Source: CAZQKW01 sp964594075 (GTDB lineage Bacteria > Desulfobacterota > WTBG01 > CAIYCZ01). From it: a DNA stretch of 64,000 bases. The notes beneath the pieces are model-generated. The model was not told the origin of the DNA, searched no databases, and saw nothing but the letters and a program-made list of their open reading frames with translations. The stretch spans positions 3,274 to 67,273 of the forward strand of contig CAZQKW010000015.1 in the NCBI GenBank assembly GCA_964594075.1, in the 5' to 3' direction. Position 1 is the first letter of the stretch; each line of letters begins with the position of its first letter. The position numbers and the translations under genes were made by a program. Shown here piece after piece: positions 33,625 to 42,447 of the stretch.

Positions 33625-34860
33625 ATGGAGAGAAGAGCAGTCATAACCGGATATGGAATAATATCGAGTATTGGTAATAATTGCGCGGAAGTGTTGGAGG
33701 CGTTACGGCAGAACAAATCTGGTATTGTTGCAGTTCCTGAATGGGCGGAATTGGGTTTTAAAAGCTGTGTTGGCGGCACTATAAAGAATCTCAACATTGA
33801 AGAGGTAAGAAAAAAAATAGGATTAAAATCCCGCTATATGGATTTATCAGGGTTATATTCTGCATTAGCCTCCATAGAAGCATTGGAAAATAGCTGTTTA
33901 TATCCTGAAGTGTTAGCCTCTGAAAGAACAGGCTGCGTAGTCGGCAGTGGCGTTTCCAATACTGAGCCAATTTATCAAGCGGGCGCTAAACTTTACGATA
34001 AAAACGGGAAAATTACACCATACGGCGTTACCAGAAGTATGACCAGCAGTTGCAGCGCAAATCTGGTAAATCTTTATGGCATCAGGGGAAGGAGTTATTC
34101 CATCAGTTCGGCCTGTGCCACCTCCCTGCACAATATCGGTCACGCCTGTGAATTAATCTGGGGCGGAATATGCGATGTGGTGCTTGCAGGCGGTGCGGAT
34201 GAAGTATCGTCTATTATGACGGCTAATTTTGACGGCATGCGTTCAGCATTATCCAACAATTTTAATGATATACCGGAAAAAGCCTCCCGCCCTTACGATA
34301 TCAAGCGAGATGGTTTTGTCATAAGCGGCGGGGCTGGAATTGTGATAGTTGAGGAATTTGAACACGCAAAAAAGCGAAATGCCCCGGTATATGCTGAAGT
34401 GGTGGGCTATGGCGCAAGTTCTGACGGACACGATATTATTCAGCCTCATCCTGAGGGAGAGGGAGCATATCGGTGTATTAAAGAGGCTATGGAGATGGCG
34501 CGATGCGACCCCCAACATATTGATTATATTAATACCCATGGAACCGGGACGCCAGCCGGAGATGTTGCCGAATGCCGGGCTATTAAAAAAATTTTTGGAA
34601 ATCATCGGGTGCCTATATCCTCAACGAAGTCATTAACAGGCCACGGTATCGGCGCTTCAGGCGCGCAGGAATTAATTTATTGTCTGTTAATGATGAAACA
34701 CGGATTCATTACTGCTTCGGTGAACATAGAGGAGCTTGACCCTGAATTTACTGGTTTTGATATTGTTTTAAAAAACAGAAACGTTCACTTAAAAAAAGTG
34801 CTAACCAATAGCTTCGGGTTTGGGGGGACTAATGCATGCATGATTCTTGAGAAAATTTAA
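33625..34860 (+). CDS. beta-ketoacyl-ACP synthase (FabB/FabF-like, specialised)
   Basis: A 411-residue protein beginning MERRAVITGYGIISSIG. Active-site Cys at about residue 164 in ISSACATSLHNIG, His in INTHGTGTPAGD and His in SSTKSLTGHGIGASGAQE, so the catalytic triad is complete. It is clearly diverged from the fabF copy at 31833 and closer to FabB-like KAS enzymes. It is followed after 25 bases by an ACP gene, so the two probably work together in chain initiation or elongation. A near-consensus promoter lies upstream. Cytoplasmic. Product unknown. Confidence 0.9.
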   Translation: MERRAVITGYGIISSIGNNCAEVLEALRQNKSGIVAVPEWAELGFKSCVGGTIKNLNIEEVRKKIGLKSRYMDLSGLYSALASIEALENSCLYPEVLASERTGCVVGSGVSNTEPIYQAGAKLYDKNGKITPYGVTRSMTSSCSANLVNLYGIRGRSYSISSACATSLHNIGHACELIWGGICDVVLAGGADEVSSIMTANFDGMRSALSNNFNDIPEKASRPYDIKRDGFVISGGAGIVIVEEFEHAKKRNAPVYAEVVGYGASSDGHDIIQPHPEGEGAYRCIKEAMEMARCDPQHIDYINTHGTGTPAGDVAECRAIKKIFGNHRVPISSTKSLTGHGIGASGAQELIYCLLMMKHGFITASVNIEELDPEFTGFDIVLKNRNVHLKKVLTNSFGFGGTNACMILEKI

Positions 34861-34885
34861 TAATATTGGGAGAAGGAGGCTTTAA

Positions 34886-35164
34886 GTGGAACGCGAAGAA
34901 ATTTTACAAAGAGTATCAGATGTAATAAGGCAAGTTCTTATGGCAGAGCAACTGGTGGTAAAGCCCGAGAGTAATCTGGCAGATGATCTTGGTATGGATT
35001 CAATGGGCGCGGTGGAATTTGTTAATACTGTTGAGGATGAATATAAAATATCAATTAATGAAGATGAAATGCAATCAATTAAGACTGTCAATGATGCGGT
35101 GAATTTGATATGGAAAAAAACCAACGGTCATGAATCAGGTTTGGGCATGGGCGATGCCTCATAA
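34886..35164 (+). CDS. acyl carrier protein
   Basis: A 92-residue protein from GTG at 34886 with GAGAAGGAGG upstream. The phosphopantetheine site is DLGMDSMGAVEF (Ser about residue 39) and the rest is the usual four-helix acidic ACP. The last 15 residues (GHESGLGMGDAS) extend beyond a typical ACP. It is co-transcribed with the second KAS. As it is outside a fab operon it is probably a dedicated ACP for this cluster; the gene symbol is withheld. Confidence 0.92.
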   Translation: MEREEILQRVSDVIRQVLMAEQLVVKPESNLADDLGMDSMGAVEFVNTVEDEYKISINEDEMQSIKTVNDAVNLIWKKTNGHESGLGMGDAS

Positions 35165-35169
35165 TATAC

Positions 35170-36414
35170 CTATTTTGCATAGGTAAGAGTCAAGGCCAGC
35201 ATATTAACAAAAGCTTTGAACTTGCCATTAAAGCCATCCTGATTACGCCTGACGTTTTTATCTTTATAAAAGCATAGATAATTGGCTACATCAACTGTCC
35301 ATTTTCCGGTTGTATACCCGAACCCCATAGTATAAATGTTTTTATCAGAATCATACAGAATGGGGTCCTGATGGGCTTCGGGAACCGGGCTTGCGTCAAA
35401 AAGATATCCAGCCCTGAGCGTGACTTTTTCTCCCGGTTTATAGCTTACGCCAAAACAAAAATCGTAAGTATCATGATAGTTCCTTATAATTGGCGCTGCA
35501 TCTTTTTTCAACAACAGTGAAACAGGTTTGCTATAATTGAGAGCCAACGAATCATATTGGCTCCAGTCAATCCAGTAAACGTCAAATTCAAAAGTCCAGC
35601 GTGATGTCGGCGCATAGCAGAATCCTGTTGTAATGAATCCCGGTAAATCAATGTTGATTGATGCATTACCTTCTGGAACAATCGAGCGCAATAGTTTAGG
35701 AACACGGAAAGTTATGTCCCCTTCATAGTTCATGTGAACGGTGCTGCGATAGGCTACACCAAATGTTACCGTATCAGTTAAATGGTATAATAACCCCAAA
35801 TTGTATCCCCAGCCAAAATCATTTCCCTGAAACGTTGCTTCTCCGTCACGCGATGGTGTTAATTTTATCTTTTTCCTTTGTAATACATCAGAATAGACAG
35901 GACTAAAGCCTCCTGCTATTGATATCTTTGGCGTGAGCTGGCAGGAAATAACCGGGTTAAGGAAAAAGCTTCTCAGTTGCGCAAATGTTGCCAGATAACG
36001 GCCCTCCCAATCCCGGGGCCAATTACTGGTTAAACCATATGGAGAAAATGAACCGATGCCAATGCTCCAGCGGTCGTTTAATTTTTTTGTTGCAAAAAAT
36101 GTAGGGAGTAAAAAAAACTTGCTGTCTTGATCAACCTTGTTTCCGTTGCACGAAACCCGAAACGACGCATTAGATATAATTAATGTGCCGCCCCAGGAAT
36201 ACCGAGTGCCGTTAAGCTGATTGATGGCAGCTGGGTTGTATAGTACAGCAGACGGATTTTTAACTTGTGCGGTATATGCAAGGCCCATAGAACTTGCGGC
36301 AGCGTCTTGATTGTAGATCAAAAATCCGCCTGCAAACGAATTGACGGGATTGGCCAGTATTGTTATTACCATTACAAACAAATAAATGTGTATATATAAA
36401 AGCCTGTATTTCAT
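35170..36414 (-). CDS. FadL/OmpP1/TodX-family outer-membrane transport protein
   Basis: A 414-residue protein with signal peptide ending in VNSFAGG. The mature start GGFLIYNQDAAASSMGLAYTAQVKNPSAVLYNPAAIN is the FadL hallmark, in which the N terminus forms the plug hatch. FNPAA-type motifs, WSIGIGSFSPYG, and beta strands to a terminal Phe-x-Leu-like end follow. FadL proteins pass long-chain fatty acids or hydrophobic compounds into the periplasm. It converges on the ACP gene. Its position within the KAS/ACP cluster suggests a lipid substrate. Confidence 0.9.
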   Translation of the reverse strand: MKYRLLYIHIYLFVMVITILANPVNSFAGGFLIYNQDAAASSMGLAYTAQVKNPSAVLYNPAAINQLNGTRYSWGGTLIISNASFRVSCNGNKVDQDSKFFLLPTFFATKKLNDRWSIGIGSFSPYGLTSNWPRDWEGRYLATFAQLRSFFLNPVISCQLTPKISIAGGFSPVYSDVLQRKKIKLTPSRDGEATFQGNDFGWGYNLGLLYHLTDTVTFGVAYRSTVHMNYEGDITFRVPKLLRSIVPEGNASINIDLPGFITTGFCYAPTSRWTFEFDVYWIDWSQYDSLALNYSKPVSLLLKKDAAPIIRNYHDTYDFCFGVSYKPGEKVTLRAGYLFDASPVPEAHQDPILYDSDKNIYTMGFGYTTGKWTVDVANYLCFYKDKNVRRNQDGFNGKFKAFVNMLALTLTYAK

Positions 36415-36557
36415 GAATTCCTCATTCTTATAGGTGTCAGTGTTGCCAATCAGGTAAACTCGGTCAAATTATCGTCAATATATGCAAAAAGCTTTAAAAA
36501 ATATAATTATTTTTAACAAATAGAAAACACTATTTTCCAATAGCAAAGGGCAAAACT

Positions 36558-37499
36558 TTGATTCTCATAACAGGCGCGGCGGGGCACATTGGCAAAAGGA
36601 TGGCACGGCGGTTTCTTAAAGAGGGCATTGAATTTATTGGTATTGATGTGGCCGATAATTTTGAACTGCCTGATTACCGGTTTGTCAAACTTGATATACG
36701 CGACCCGGCAATTGATCGCCTTATAGCAAACAATGGGATTAATGCCATTATCCATCTTGCATTTTGCACGAAGCCTAAAATGAACCCTCAGGTGCGGGAT
36801 GACATTGACTTGAACGGTTCCAAAAACCTTGTGCAATGCGCCGTCAAAAACAAGGTAAAACATTTTATTTTTGCCAGCAGCGGACGGGTATATGGCGATA
36901 AGAACAGCCCGGGGGGGATATATGACGATGATGGCAATTATCTTAATCCAAAAGACGATGAATATGCAGTCAATAAAATAAAAGTTGAAAAGATGCTTTT
37001 ACAGCAGGCAAAAGAACATGCTTTTAAACTTGCCATCCTGCGCCTGGGTATTGTCTGCTGGGAAGGCGGTGGAGCGGGTTTCGGCGATATGCTCAGGGCA
37101 ACTTCAAAAAGCGGACGTTTTTTTGTTCTTGCTGATAAAAATCCGCCCATTCAACTGGTGCATGTGGAAGACGTTATTGAGGCATGTTGCCATGCCATTG
37201 GTAAAGAGGGTATTTTTGATGTGGCCGCAGAAGATACCATGACCATATATGATCTTTTTGCAGAAGCTGCAAGACTGGGGGGCGTAAAACCATCGGTAAT
37301 TCGTCTCTGGGAAAAGCCAACACTATTAATAATGTCCATATTGTGGAAAATTGGTGTGATACCCATCCCCCCTCTGTATGTCAGGATGTTTGGGTATGAT
37401 ATTACACGGGATATAACGAAAACCGTTCACACACTTGGCAGACCCCGTTATTCTACTCAGCAAATCTTACATTGCGTTGTTCAAAAAACGCCGTCTTGA
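36558..37499 (+). CDS. NAD-dependent epimerase/dehydratase (extended SDR)
   Basis: A 313-residue protein from TTG at 36558, with AAGGG upstream. Motifs: LITGAAGHIGKRMA (NAD binding), FIFASSGRVYG, and DEYAVNKIKVEKML with the Tyr-x3-Lys pair. C-terminal PIPPLYVRMFGYD. This is an extended SDR of the nucleoside-diphosphate-sugar epimerase type, different from the one at 30186. It has no same-strand partner. A short inverted repeat follows its end. The substrate may be a sugar nucleotide or a lipid intermediate. Confidence 0.85.
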   Translation: MILITGAAGHIGKRMARRFLKEGIEFIGIDVADNFELPDYRFVKLDIRDPAIDRLIANNGINAIIHLAFCTKPKMNPQVRDDIDLNGSKNLVQCAVKNKVKHFIFASSGRVYGDKNSPGGIYDDDGNYLNPKDDEYAVNKIKVEKMLLQQAKEHAFKLAILRLGIVCWEGGGAGFGDMLRATSKSGRFFVLADKNPPIQLVHVEDVIEACCHAIGKEGIFDVAAEDTMTIYDLFAEAARLGGVKPSVIRLWEKPTLLIMSILWKIGVIPIPPLYVRMFGYDITRDITKTVHTLGRPRYSTQQILHCVVQKTPS

Positions 37500-37519
37500 A
37501 AAGCGCGTTACGTTTCAAG
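37495..37519. terminator. possible short bidirectional terminator hairpin
   Basis: CTTGAAA (37495-37501) and TTTCAAG (37513-37519) pair perfectly around 11 bases between two converging genes. A weak stem with no long T-run on either side. Confidence 0.3.
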
Positions 37520-37536
37520 CGAAATCGTCCAGCGCT

Positions 37537-39063
37537 TCACTGCGAATAGATTTCAAACTGCTCATGATGCAGCTCGTCTTTTATCTTTATGATAATTTTT
37601 TTCTTAATTTGTTTTTCCAACTCTTCAATACCATTGCGCTCTTCATCGTAGAGAAAAGTTGCGACATCAGGATGAACCAGCACGATGATATTATTGCCCA
37701 GGTTGTTCATGGCTTCTCGCCGAATGGCACGCAGAATTTCATAGCACAGCGAAGGCGTTGACCTGATAGATCCTCTCCCTTCGCAGTAGGGACATGGTTC
37801 GCCCATTTTGCGGCTTAGATTTTCGCGCACCCGCTTCCGTGTCATCTCAATCAAGCCCAGTTCCGAGATGTTTAGGATAGTTGTTTTTGCACGGTCCTTG
37901 CTGAGAGCCTCTTTAAATGCTTGTAATATTTTTTCGCGGTCATTTTCCTTCGCCATATCTATAAAATCAATGATAATAATACCGCCCAAATTTCTTAGGC
38001 GAATCTGATAGGCAATTTCTTTTACTGCTTCCAGATTGGTTTTGAAGATAGTGTCATCGGGATTTCCCTTGCCCACGAATCTACCCGTATTTACGTCAAT
38101 AGCAACCAGCGCTTCTGTTTCTTCAATAACAATATAACCGCCTGATTTCAGCCAAATTCTTTTGCCCAGCGCCCGGCTGATTTCAACCTCAATCCCAAAC
38201 GCATCAAAAATCGGCTCCTCACACTCATACAACTCAACCGAGCGTTTAAGTTCGGGCATAAAGGTTTCAGAAAATTCTAAAATACTTTCATAGGTTTTTC
38301 GTGAATCAACAATAACCCGTGTTACATCTTTTGAGTAAAGATCGCGTATTGCACGCAGAGCAATGCTTAAATCCTCGTGCACAAGACTTGGGACCGGCGC
38401 ATACCGCGTGCGTTTCTGAATATTGTCCCAGAGCCGTACCAGAAAATCCATGTCCATTAAAATCTCTTCTTCCGTAGCGCCTTCGCTGGCCGTGCGTATT
38501 ATAAAACCGACATCGGGGGGTTTTATCCTTTGGACAATTTCTTTGAGCCGTGTCCGTTCCGCCTCGTTTTCTATCCTGCGCGAGATGCCTACATGATTCA
38601 CCATCGGCATATATACAAGATAACGGCCGGGAAGCGAAATGTGCGATGAAATTCTGGAGCCCTTTGAACCGATGGGCTCTTTAACGACCTGAACCAGTAT
38701 CTCCTGTCCCTCAGTTATCAAATCTTCGATGGGATAGTTTGGACGTGAGGTTTGCTCGTCCGCCAGTTTTTCATTTTGTTCCATATCCAATGGCACTTCC
38801 GATATACCATTCATAACGCCGTCAAAAATTTTGTTGTTGTGATACACATCAACAACATAAAGAAACGCGGAACGAGAAATGCCGATGTCCACAAAGGCAG
38901 CCTGCATGCCGGGCAGTACCCGTGTCACTCTTCCCTTGTAGATGTTGCCGGTAATGCCTTTGTCAGATTCACGTTCAATATGCAGCTCGGCAAGCGATCC
39001 ATTTTCCATGAGCGCAACGCGAGTTTCAAGCGATGTCACATTAATTATTAATTCGGAACTCAT
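37537..39063 (-). CDS. rng: ribonuclease G/E family endoribonuclease
   Basis: A 508-residue protein. An S1 RNA-binding domain is near residues 35-130 (GNIYKGRVTRVLPGMQAAFVDIG), with an insertion of about 30 residues after SAFLYVVDV. The catalytic RNase E/G domain holds EEPIFDAFGIE, SGGYIVIEETEALVAIDVNTG, IDFIDM and the zinc-link CPYCEGRGSI. The size matches RNase G and the compact RNase E forms. It processes rRNA and mRNA in the cytoplasm. It lies 16 bases downstream of the radical SAM gene (39079), an order conserved in many genomes. Confidence 0.93.
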   Translation of the reverse strand: MSSELIINVTSLETRVALMENGSLAELHIERESDKGITGNIYKGRVTRVLPGMQAAFVDIGISRSAFLYVVDVYHNNKIFDGVMNGISEVPLDMEQNEKLADEQTSRPNYPIEDLITEGQEILVQVVKEPIGSKGSRISSHISLPGRYLVYMPMVNHVGISRRIENEAERTRLKEIVQRIKPPDVGFIIRTASEGATEEEILMDMDFLVRLWDNIQKRTRYAPVPSLVHEDLSIALRAIRDLYSKDVTRVIVDSRKTYESILEFSETFMPELKRSVELYECEEPIFDAFGIEVEISRALGKRIWLKSGGYIVIEETEALVAIDVNTGRFVGKGNPDDTIFKTNLEAVKEIAYQIRLRNLGGIIIIDFIDMAKENDREKILQAFKEALSKDRAKTTILNISELGLIEMTRKRVRENLSRKMGEPCPYCEGRGSIRSTPSLCYEILRAIRREAMNNLGNNIIVLVHPDVATFLYDEERNGIEELEKQIKKKIIIKIKDELHHEQFEIYSQ

Positions 39064-39078
39064 ACAGCGGGATCTGGT

Positions 39079-41619
39079 TTATGCAGTAAGCTTGGTTATG
39101 TGCAATAACTTTCTTTGTTTATCGTCGAGTTCTAAAATTTCACCCAGAATATCACCGATTCTGGGCATAGCCCCGGACGTGTTGTTTACCGTGATTTCTA
39201 TGGTGTCATTGTCTTTAAGCGAAAGGTTGCTGACCAGGGGTCGTATGTTAATGGAAACGGTTGAGCCATTTTTTGTGGTCTTGATAAAAAAATCCTCAGC
39301 CTTTAAAAAAGCTGCCAGGGCATCATCTATAGCGCTGATGGAAGGTGCAGTACCGCATTCGGGTAATGGAATACGCGCACGATATTTTTGATAAACCATT
39401 ATATCAGGGGCAAAAAGCTTTTTCAAAAAAATTTCTTCAACACTTAACATCGTTATTCCCGAGGGAAGATGTTTATTTACGTGTGCGACAATGATGTCCG
39501 GCGGAATATGTTGAACAAGTTCCACATCAAAGAATTCGCATTCGCTTTCAATTCCCACCGGCAACGCCTGGTAAAAAATTACCCGCGGATGCGGATGATA
39601 GCCCTGAGTATAGTTGATCGGCATGCACGCTCGTCTTAGGGCGCGGATTATGCATCGGGACAATTCAAGATGACTGACGAAACGTGCGGAACCGCTTTTG
39701 CTGAAATGACACCGATAGCGATATATCGGCGTTTTAGGAGAATCGGGAGGGTAACTGTCGAAGGAAGAGTTCACTGGCGGATTAGTGCACTCTGAGGGGT
39801 AGCTTGGGGTAGGCTGCTGAATACCGCACACTCCACAGTTTTTGCAACCCGTTACGCGACAATCATCAGTAGTTTCACCTGTGAGCGCTTTCTGATATTC
39901 TGCTTTCAGGAAGTCAACACTGACCCCGCAGCATATATGTTCCCAAGGCAGAAGCTCGTCTGTGGCTCTGGCGCGGAGGTAAAAATATTTATCAACCTTG
40001 CACTCAGCAAATGCCTCATCCCACACCGACGGTTTAAAATGTTCTGACCATCCGTCAAAACCTGCGCCTAACTGGTGTGCCTTGATCAGGACGTTACTCA
40101 AACGGCGATCACCGCGAGCGAAAACACCTTCCAGAATGCTCATTTCAGGATTATGCCATTTAAGCCTGATGCCCGGCCGTTTTAAATGCCTCATCAGGAA
40201 CATTTGTTTTTCTCGAATTTCATCAGGCAGTAGCTGCGCTGTCCATTGGAAGGGTGTATGCGGTTTGGGCACAAATGTTGAAACGCTGACATTAAGTTGG
40301 TTGCAGTGTCTGATTTTTTTGCCGATCGCACGAATTTTAGTGGCCAGTGCAACAATGCCCTCAATATCGTCCTGTGTTTCAGTGGGAAGTCCAATCATAA
40401 AATACAGCTTAATAAGCTGCCAGCCGGCAGCAAATACTTCCGCAACCGTGTGCATAATTTCATCTTCGGTGAGATTTTTGTTGATTACAGTGCGCAACCG
40501 TTGTGTGCCGGCTTCAGGAGCAATAGTGAACCCTGTTTTACGAACGTGCTTTATTTCTTCCATCAGCGATCTGGTGAGCGTTTCAGCCCGCAGGGATGGC
40601 AGAGAAATCGCAGTTCGGTTCTTCTGATGCTGTTTCATGAGTTTTTTTAACAGGGTGTCTATGGCGGTGAAGTCGCCGGCACTGAGCGATGTAAGCGACA
40701 GCTCTTCATAGCCGGTGCTTCCCAGTGTAGTTTCCGCAAGTTCGAGAATATTGTGCAAGCTCCTTTCGCGCACTGGCCGGTAGATCATACCAGCCATGCA
40801 AAAACGGCAACCGCGCGTGCAGCCGCGGGCAATTTCAAGGCTGATGCGGTCATGGATGATTTGCATATATGGGACAATGGGGGTCGTGCATGAAAATGCC
40901 GCATCCAAATTTGTTACGTATCCCTTGACCACCTTTTTCCCAGCCTGTTTCACGTTAATTATGTTCTTCACCGTCCCATCAGCATGGTAATCAACTTGAA
41001 AATGTGTCGGCACATAAATACCGTCAATAGCTGCGAGACGATCGAGAAGAATTGACTTGGGGGCATTTGTTTTTTTCCATTCAAGGTAGGTATTGCACAA
41101 CTCCAAGATCACCTCTTCCCCTTCACCGATTACAAAAGCGTCAAAAAATGCAGCCAGCGGTTCAGGGTTATAGGTGCAGGGACCGCCCGCAATAATAAGC
41201 GGATAGCAGTCGTTTCGTTCCTCTGCAAGCAGGGGAATATCCGCCAGTGCAAGCATTTTTAGAATATTGCTGTATCCCAGCTCATACTGCAGAGAAAAAC
41301 CAATGATATGAAACTGGCTGAGCGGGGTTCGGGATTCAAGCGAACTGAGAGGGATGCGGTTTTCGCGAAGAAGTGCCTCCATATCAACCCACGGCGTAAA
41401 AAACCGTTCGCATGCTATATGGGGCTGAGAGTTTAACAGATGATACAAAAGCTGAAAGCCCAGATGAGACATTCCCACCTCATAGACATCCGGGAAAGCA
41501 AGGGCAAACCTTAATTCGACCTTTGAGAGATCTTTATGTATGGCATTAATTTCATTGCCCAGGTACCTGCTTGCCTTTGAAACGAGGGGAAGAACAGTCT
41601 CAAGGATTTCTGCTTTCAT
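39079..41619 (-). CDS. B12-binding radical SAM protein fused to TIGR03936/DUF2344
   Basis: An 846-residue protein. The start at 41619 has AGGGA just upstream; an ATG at 41640 is possible. The N-terminal part (residues 1-600) is the TIGR03960 B12-binding radical SAM protein: FALAFPDVYEVGMSHLG in the B12-binding region and the cluster motif RGCTRGCRFCMAG, followed by SLTSLSAGDF and SLPSLRAETL. A Cys-rich linker with CRVTGCKNCGVCG follows. The last 200 residues (YRYRCHFSKSGSARFVSHLEL, YTQGYHPHPRVIF) are TIGR03936 (DUF2344). Such fusions sit next to rng in many bacteria, and a role in tRNA or rRNA modification has been suggested. Substrate not known to me. Confidence 0.92.
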   Translation of the reverse strand: MKAEILETVLPLVSKASRYLGNEINAIHKDLSKVELRFALAFPDVYEVGMSHLGFQLLYHLLNSQPHIACERFFTPWVDMEALLRENRIPLSSLESRTPLSQFHIIGFSLQYELGYSNILKMLALADIPLLAEERNDCYPLIIAGGPCTYNPEPLAAFFDAFVIGEGEEVILELCNTYLEWKKTNAPKSILLDRLAAIDGIYVPTHFQVDYHADGTVKNIINVKQAGKKVVKGYVTNLDAAFSCTTPIVPYMQIIHDRISLEIARGCTRGCRFCMAGMIYRPVRERSLHNILELAETTLGSTGYEELSLTSLSAGDFTAIDTLLKKLMKQHQKNRTAISLPSLRAETLTRSLMEEIKHVRKTGFTIAPEAGTQRLRTVINKNLTEDEIMHTVAEVFAAGWQLIKLYFMIGLPTETQDDIEGIVALATKIRAIGKKIRHCNQLNVSVSTFVPKPHTPFQWTAQLLPDEIREKQMFLMRHLKRPGIRLKWHNPEMSILEGVFARGDRRLSNVLIKAHQLGAGFDGWSEHFKPSVWDEAFAECKVDKYFYLRARATDELLPWEHICCGVSVDFLKAEYQKALTGETTDDCRVTGCKNCGVCGIQQPTPSYPSECTNPPVNSSFDSYPPDSPKTPIYRYRCHFSKSGSARFVSHLELSRCIIRALRRACMPINYTQGYHPHPRVIFYQALPVGIESECEFFDVELVQHIPPDIIVAHVNKHLPSGITMLSVEEIFLKKLFAPDIMVYQKYRARIPLPECGTAPSISAIDDALAAFLKAEDFFIKTTKNGSTVSINIRPLVSNLSLKDNDTIEITVNNTSGAMPRIGDILGEILELDDKQRKLLHITKLTA

Positions 41620-42118
41620 TATTTCCCTAACATGCGCCATAGGGGGCCAAACAATTGTTGCTATTTAATGTTTCACTTTAGTGTAGTCCACGATGCAGTG
41701 CGCACTGCGGGGTGTTGAAAAAGTTTCATCCTGTATGAAATGAAGGCTCTCTTTATATAAGGGGAGAAATGTCTCTCAAAGAGAAATCTTTTCTGACGCT
41801 TAAATTGACAGTTAGGCGTTTTTCAACATCCTGCTGATAGTTTATAGCATCATATGCCGGATTAATCATTATAAATATGCGGCATCGTTAGTGTGCAAAT
41901 CACTCGCATTGTCCGCGTCGCATTGATTTCCACACCACGTGGAATAAGATGCTTTAGAAATATCCTGCCACTCTCAATTAAAATTATCTTTAGAGAAGAG
42001 AAGATAGGGGAAACTGAAAAAGTGTATTTGTGTTAATTGTTGAAATATGCGGGATGTTGTGTGGGTGGGAATTTATGAAAGCGATAAATGGTCATTATTT
42101 CCCATTCAAATTGATTTT
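41620..42118. other. about 500-base noncoding region with a MITE-like element and palindrome
   Basis: No gene of protein-like quality on either strand. It contains a perfect 14-base palindrome (GCAGTGCGCACTGC, 41695-41708), a 128-base inverted-repeat-bounded element (41707-41834) and an AT-rich remainder to 42118, where I see nothing further. Confidence 0.6.
41707..41834. mobile_element. putative MITE (128 bp, 16-bp terminal inverted repeats)
   Basis: Left end GCGGGGTGTTGAAAAA (41707-41722) and right end TTTTTCAACATCCTGC (41819-41834) are inverted repeats matching at 14 of 16 positions. GxTGTTGAAAAA ends are common in IS elements and MITEs. The inside is noncoding and contains smaller hairpins (TTTCAT/ATGAAA; TCTCTTT/AAAGAGA). 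No target duplication was recognised. Confidence 0.45.
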
Positions 42119-42334
42119 TCATGTTACTGCTTCTTCACGACGCAACCGCTTTATTCGGGGCTTTCGTTCGGTTACCCGTAAAAACATGCCGTCCAGACAC
42201 TTTTTGCTGAATCTCCACTGTCCCCCCACTTTGATACCGGGGATTTCCCCGTCGCCTACCAGACGATAAAGCGTTCTTTCTTTTATTTGAAGATATTCTG
42301 CGGCCTGCTTTATATCCAAAATTTCATCTATCAT
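42119..42334 (-). CDS. excisionase-type HTH protein
   Basis: A 71-residue protein; the ATG at 42334 follows GAGGAG and gives the usual family start MIDEILDIKQAAEYLQIKERTLYRLV. The middle GEIPGIKVGGQWRF is the conserved wing of the excisionase/MerR-like HTH family (TIGR01764). The tail is basic (RKPRIKRLRR). Such proteins are DNA-binding factors of mobile elements or small regulators. It lies next to the MITE-like element and before the OppDF pair; which of these it relates to is not clear. Confidence 0.88.
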   Translation of the reverse strand: MIDEILDIKQAAEYLQIKERTLYRLVGDGEIPGIKVGGQWRFSKKCLDGMFLRVTERKPRIKRLRREEAVT

Positions 42335-42447
42335 AGGTTTCTCCTCGCAGCAAAAGTTGCAAAAGTTAGACAAAAGAATTCAAATATTTCGCGTATGTAT
42401 GAAATATCGGAAAAGAAGGGTGGGACTTTACACAATTTTGGCGATTT

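Noticed and set aside
40000..40650. 209- and 117-codon plus-strand frames opposite the radical SAM gene
   Set aside because: Antisense shadows of a conserved gene, with no start signal or domain.
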